The notes under the pieces are model-generated. The model was given only the letters and a program-made list of their open reading frames with translations, made no database searches and was not told where the DNA came from. From assembly GCA_038230415.1 (NCBI GenBank), contig JBBRNH010000091.1, positions 1 to 24,360 of the forward strand: a DNA stretch of 24,360 nucleotides, given 5' to 3'. This stretch comes from JBBRNH01 sp038230415. GTDB lineage: Bacteria > Bacteroidota > Bacteroidia > Cytophagales > Spirosomataceae. Made by a program: the position numbers and the translations under genes. The stretch's first letter is position 1, and each line of letters begins with the position of its first letter. Shown here piece by piece: positions 21,659 to 24,360 of the stretch.

Positions 21659-22699
21659 TTAACTCAACGCATTACGGCAAAAGTCCACGCATTTCTTCAC
21701 TTCGGCGACCGCATTTGAGCCGGTCGGCACCTGATATTCTAATTCGACAACTGCCGGAAACGTGTACTTCTGGTCGCGCATCAGTTTCAGCACCGGCAGC
21801 AGGGGCGTATCGCCCTGCCCCCAGGCTAAATTTCCTTTGCCGTGTTCGGCAGTCTGGCGGTCTTTAATGTGCATACTGGCAATGCGGTCGTGTTTTTGTT
21901 TAATGAACGCCAGCGGGTCGGGCTGATTAGCGGCCACGTAATGCCCCAGGTCAAAATTGATGGCGTTGCCCGGCGATTGGGCCAGGGCCGTGTCCCAAAA
22001 TGTGGGCGTTTGCTGCTCATGCCCGTGATAGCCTACCCGCAGCCCCTGTTTGGCAGCCATCGTACCCAAACGTAAAGTCTGGGCATCATTGGCCGGATGT
22101 TCAACCGTTACCTGATTGGCTCCCAGCAGTTTAGCCGCCCGCAAACCGTACTCGATCTCGGCATCGGTGCTTTTTATCTCGAACGCATCGGGCTTGAAAC
22201 CGTAGATTTGAACACCCGCCTGATTATACAGTTTGCGTACCTGCTCAAATTTGTTCATTGGTGCCGAGAGCCGCCATTTCACTACTTCTTCCCGATACGC
22301 TTTCATTTGTGTATCGGCTTCGGTCAGTATTTTCTGTTCGTCAGCGGTTAATTCCTGCTTCTCGCGTCGCTTCCGCATCAGGGGAAAAACGGTCCGCATA
22401 TCCACTGAATTTTTGGGCATACCCGCAAACAATTCTGCCGGGCCGCCCATGAGTTCAATGGCGTTGATACCCGAATCCAGCACGTATTGCAGCGTGGCTT
22501 CGGCACTCTGGTCAGCCATTGTCCGAAACGAATAAGTGATCGTGCCAATCTGTACGCCGTTTATCAGCGAGTTAGGCTTGTCGCCGAGGGTACGGATGAG
22601 GGCGGGTGCGCCAAAAAGCGGGTGGCTGCTGACAACGGTTCCGGCAACGAGTGCTGCTGTGGCCCCCAGAAACTGACGGCGTGTTTGCTGGTTTTCCAT
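21659..22699 (-). CDS. Tat-exported sugar phosphate isomerase/epimerase-like TIM-barrel protein
   Basis: A 346-residue protein of the xylose isomerase-like TIM-barrel superfamily (AP endonuclease 2 fold). It starts with a twin-arginine signal peptide (TRRQFLGATAALVAGTVV...), so it should be exported folded. Barrel motifs include QIGTITYSFRTM, GINAIELMGGPAE, VTVEHPAND, RVGYHGHEQ (metal-ligand type), INFDLGHYVA and MHIKDRQTA...WGQGDTPLLPVL, ending in AVVELEYQVP. The His, Asp and Glu residues in these motifs fit a metal site. The substrate is unknown; related exported proteins in Bacteroidota often accompany sugar oxidoreductases, but none is adjacent here. It converges on aroA with a shared terminator. 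Confidence 0.9.
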   Translation of the reverse strand: MENQQTRRQFLGATAALVAGTVVSSHPLFGAPALIRTLGDKPNSLINGVQIGTITYSFRTMADQSAEATLQYVLDSGINAIELMGGPAELFAGMPKNSVDMRTVFPLMRKRREKQELTADEQKILTEADTQMKAYREEVVKWRLSAPMNKFEQVRKLYNQAGVQIYGFKPDAFEIKSTDAEIEYGLRAAKLLGANQVTVEHPANDAQTLRLGTMAAKQGLRVGYHGHEQQTPTFWDTALAQSPGNAINFDLGHYVAANQPDPLAFIKQKHDRIASMHIKDRQTAEHGKGNLAWGQGDTPLLPVLKLMRDQKYTFPAVVELEYQVPTGSNAVAEVKKCVDFCRNALS

Positions 22700-22740
22700 A
22701 ATTTGATTTGTTGGGATTAATTGGGTAGATCGTTCGATGG

Positions 22741-22800
22741 CTATGACACCGCAAACGAGCTGTCGTCAAAACCGATTGGGTTGCCTTTTTCTACTGACAT
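22741..22800 (-). other. Possible 19-codon small open reading frame (gap 22700-22867)
   Basis: In the 168-bp gap upstream of the Tat-exported gene, the minus strand holds ATG...TAG for 19 residues (MSVEKGNPIGFDDSSFAVS), with AAAAAAGG about 5-10 nt before the ATG. It could be a small protein, a leader, or chance. No promoter box of the TAnnTTTG type was found. Nothing else is evident in this gap. Confidence 0.2.
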
Positions 22801-22867
22801 ACAGCCTTTTTTGTGAAGAGTGAGATGACATCCATACGATTGGTGTACGGTTTTCAGTCAGAAATTT

Positions 22868-23527
22868 CTAAAAAAGCCTGCCTAACCGTTCCAGACTCAT
22901 CTCCGTAAAATCAAGAATCACATCGTCCACAAACGGGGCGAGTTCGGCGGGGTCGTGGGTGGTGGCAACGCCTACAACTTTGGCCCCGGCACCTTTCCCG
23001 GCCCGGATGCCGGCCATCGAATCTTCAAAAATAACCGCGTCGGCGGGCCAGCTACCGAGGGCGGCAATTGCCAGTTCATACACCTGCGGGTCAGGTTTAG
23101 GTTTCGTGACGTGGCTGATATCAAACAGCGCATCGAAGTACTGCCCGATATTCAGCGCGTCCATGATAAAGGTCAGGTTGCTGGTTGGGGCCGAGGTTGC
23201 TACGGCGGTCTGTATGCCGTTGGCTTTCAGGGCTTTCAGAAACTCGACCAAACCCGGAACCGGCGCGGCATCCGGCGCGTATAGCTCACGAAACAACGCT
23301 TCTTTGGCTTCGCCGAGGTCATTTATTTCGGCAGATGTGAGCGTTTGGCCTTGTTTGTCAAGCAGATAGCCAATAATATCGGGATTGGTGCGGCCCGCCA
23401 CATACTGCAAAAATTCGGCTTCGGTCAGGTCATGGTCGAAACGTTGTCGGGCGTATTCGCCCCACGATTGGCGGTGATGCGGATTGGTGTGGGCGATTAC
23501 GCCGTCCATGTCGAAGATGATGACCAT
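22868..23527 (-). CDS. HAD-family phosphatase / beta-phosphoglucomutase-like
   Basis: A 219-residue HAD hydrolase with a helical cap. Motif I is IIFDMDGVIAHTNP (Asp6 nucleophile, Asp8 acid/base), motif II is AVATSAPTSN, the motif III Lys lies in HVTKPKPDP, and motif IV is VIFEDSMAGIRAGKGAG. The cap region contains HHRQSWGEYARQRF. This is the beta-phosphoglucomutase/sugar phosphatase subgroup (subfamily IA); the substrate is unknown. The start is ATG 23527, which directly precedes motif I; a longer frame to 23623 would be encoded by the palindromic repeat and is not believable. The start lies 4 bp beyond the end of that palindrome. Confidence 0.9.
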   Translation of the reverse strand: MVIIFDMDGVIAHTNPHHRQSWGEYARQRFDHDLTEAEFLQYVAGRTNPDIIGYLLDKQGQTLTSAEINDLGEAKEALFRELYAPDAAPVPGLVEFLKALKANGIQTAVATSAPTSNLTFIMDALNIGQYFDALFDISHVTKPKPDPQVYELAIAALGSWPADAVIFEDSMAGIRAGKGAGAKVVGVATTHDPAELAPFVDDVILDFTEMSLERLGRLF

Positions 23528-23531
23528 GTTG

Positions 23532-23635
23532 ATTGGAACGCGGATGACGCAGACGTTACGGATTTCCGCAGATTTTTTTCTCTTAAAAATTAAATTCGCG
23601 CGAATCCGCAACGTCTGCGTCATCCGCGTTCCAAT
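23532..23635. repeat. Long near-perfect palindrome (33-bp arms)
   Basis: Arms 23532-23564 and 23603-23635 are inverted copies with a single mismatch around a 38-nt AT-rich loop. The core contains GGATGACGCAGACGTT and GCGTTCCAAT. It fills the gap between the MFS stop codon (4 bp away) and the HAD start codon (4 bp away). It resembles dispersed CGGATGACGCxGA-type intergenic repeats of Bacteroidota. In the mRNA it would form a very stable hairpin just before the HAD start. Confidence 0.9.
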
Positions 23636-23639
23636 TGTT

Positions 23640-24360
23640 CTATAATTTCACAACCCGCGCCAGCAGTGCCGAAATAACCAGCAACACACCCACCATTGCT
23701 AAGCCCCAAATCAGGCCAATGCCTTCTGAAACGAAGCCGATGATGGGCGGCCCGGCCAGAAAACCGACGAAACTGAACGTGGCGAAGGTGGCTAACCCCG
23801 CTGCCGGTGCAATGCCCGGAATACGGAGCGAAGCCGCGTATAAAATCGGTGCGCCCAGCGAGCATCCCGCCCCCAGCAAGGCAAAGCCGAGCAAGGTGGT
23901 GGCGGGGTAGGGGAACAAAATCGCTACCAATAGCCCCAATGCCGCCACGATGCCGCCGAGGGTCAGAAACCGTTTCGGGCCGACGGTTGGGATAATCGCA
24001 TCGCCCAAAAACCGCCCGGTGGTCATCGTGACCGAGAATGCGGCAAAACCGAGCGCGGCAATCTGCGTGGTGGCTCCGGCCTTATCGCGCAGATACACCG
24101 CGCTCCAGTCAAAGGCCACGCCCTCGCCCATGGCTACGGCAAAACCAATCAAAATCATTATCAGCAGGTCACGGTTGGGCAACACAAATGACGCACCCGA
24201 CTCGCCCGCCGACTGACCGGGGATTGTTTTGAGGGTCGGTTGCAGGGCGAACGTCAGCCCGAAAATCCCGGCAATCATGCTCATCACGTGAATCGGCGGG
24301 GCAATGTGCAGCGCAATGGCTCCGCCCGCCAGCCCCGAACCAATCACCCCGCCCAGGCTC
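23640..24360 (-). CDS. MFS transporter, C-terminal part (runs off the window)
   Basis: About 240 residues of a major facilitator superfamily permease, with seven or so membrane helices. The open frame continues past the window edge (SLGGVIGSGLAGG... at the edge), so the N-terminal part is missing; a GTG at 24347 is not a believable start. The piece contains a helix with FAVAMGEGVAFDWSAVYLRDKAG, typical of the fucose-permease-like/YbjJ MFS group, and the central RFLGDAIIPTVGPKRFLTLGG loop (cytoplasmic motif A-like GDxxxxxxGPKR). The substrate is unknown. It lies upstream of the HAD gene on the same strand, with the palindrome between them. Confidence 0.88.
   Translation of the reverse strand, partial: SLGGVIGSGLAGGAIALHIAPPIHVMSMIAGIFGLTFALQPTLKTIPGQSAGESGASFVLPNRDLLIMILIGFAVAMGEGVAFDWSAVYLRDKAGATTQIAALGFAAFSVTMTTGRFLGDAIIPTVGPKRFLTLGGIVAALGLLVAILFPYPATTLLGFALLGAGCSLGAPILYAASLRIPGIAPAAGLATFATFSFVGFLAGPPIIGFVSEGIGLIWGLAMVGVLLVISALLARVVKL

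Noticed and set aside
23528..23623. N-terminal extension of the HAD protein by 32 residues
   Set aside because: It would be translated from the palindromic repeat, is basic and unlike the family, and ATG 23527 directly precedes the catalytic DMDG motif.
1..24360. tRNA, rRNA, CRISPR array, insertion sequence or phage gene
   Set aside because: None seen: no spaced direct repeats, no transposase or integrase motifs, and no tRNA-like cloverleaf noticed by eye.

Overview
The window looks like a chromosomal segment of a gliding or type IX-secreting member of the Bacteroidota, most likely order Cytophagales (a Spirosoma-like organism). The reasons are the porP/sprF-gldK-gldL-gldM-gldN cluster, the Bacteroidota-only families DUF4271 and DUF4834, promoter boxes of the TAnnTTTG type, and a moderately GC-rich base composition. 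There are no tRNA or rRNA genes, CRISPR arrays, insertion sequences or phage genes. The species assignment is inference.

Layout. 1-170: two factor-independent terminators. 173-6155 (minus strand): type IX secretion/gliding core, transcribed porP/sprF, gldK, gldL, gldM, gldN. 6244-9216 (minus): hemD, a DUF4271 membrane protein and sucD. 9323-9901 (plus): an unidentified membrane protein. 10140-15037 (minus): a tightly packed sulfur-handling operon, in transcription order Crp/Fnr regulator, YgaP-like DUF2892 protein, TauE/SafE exporter, CstB-like persulfide dioxygenase-rhodanese, a RelE/ParE-like toxin-antitoxin pair, then two YeeE/YedE-type transporter genes. 15101-17000: DUF4834 protein, a lipoprotein, purN and an ABC ATPase. 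17138-21571: secreted cyclophilin, RmlD-like reductase, dolichol-phosphate-mannose-type glycosyltransferase, DEDDh exonuclease and aroA. 21659-24360 (minus): Tat-exported sugar phosphate isomerase-like protein, HAD phosphatase/phosphoglucomutase, and the C-terminal part of an MFS transporter cut by the window end.

The most interesting unit is the sulfur operon. A near-palindromic Crp/Fnr-type site overlaps the stop codon of the regulator gene, and its centre lies about 41.5 bp upstream of the start point predicted from a perfect TAGGTTTG box, which is the geometry of a class II activator. A toxin-antitoxin pair is built into the operon through short overlaps, so it would be co-expressed with sulfide/persulfide detoxification.

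A second theme is small repetitive DNA at gene borders. Four tracts of degenerate 7-bp tandem repeats and one of 8-bp repeats sit at or across gene starts and stops, and in places supply codons. Two long near-perfect palindromes (33-bp arms) also lie at gene borders, one ending 4 bp before a start codon. A third theme is TAnnTTTG boxes placed 4-5 bp before start codons (purN, the ABC ATPase, aroA), which predicts leaderless or nearly leaderless mRNAs.
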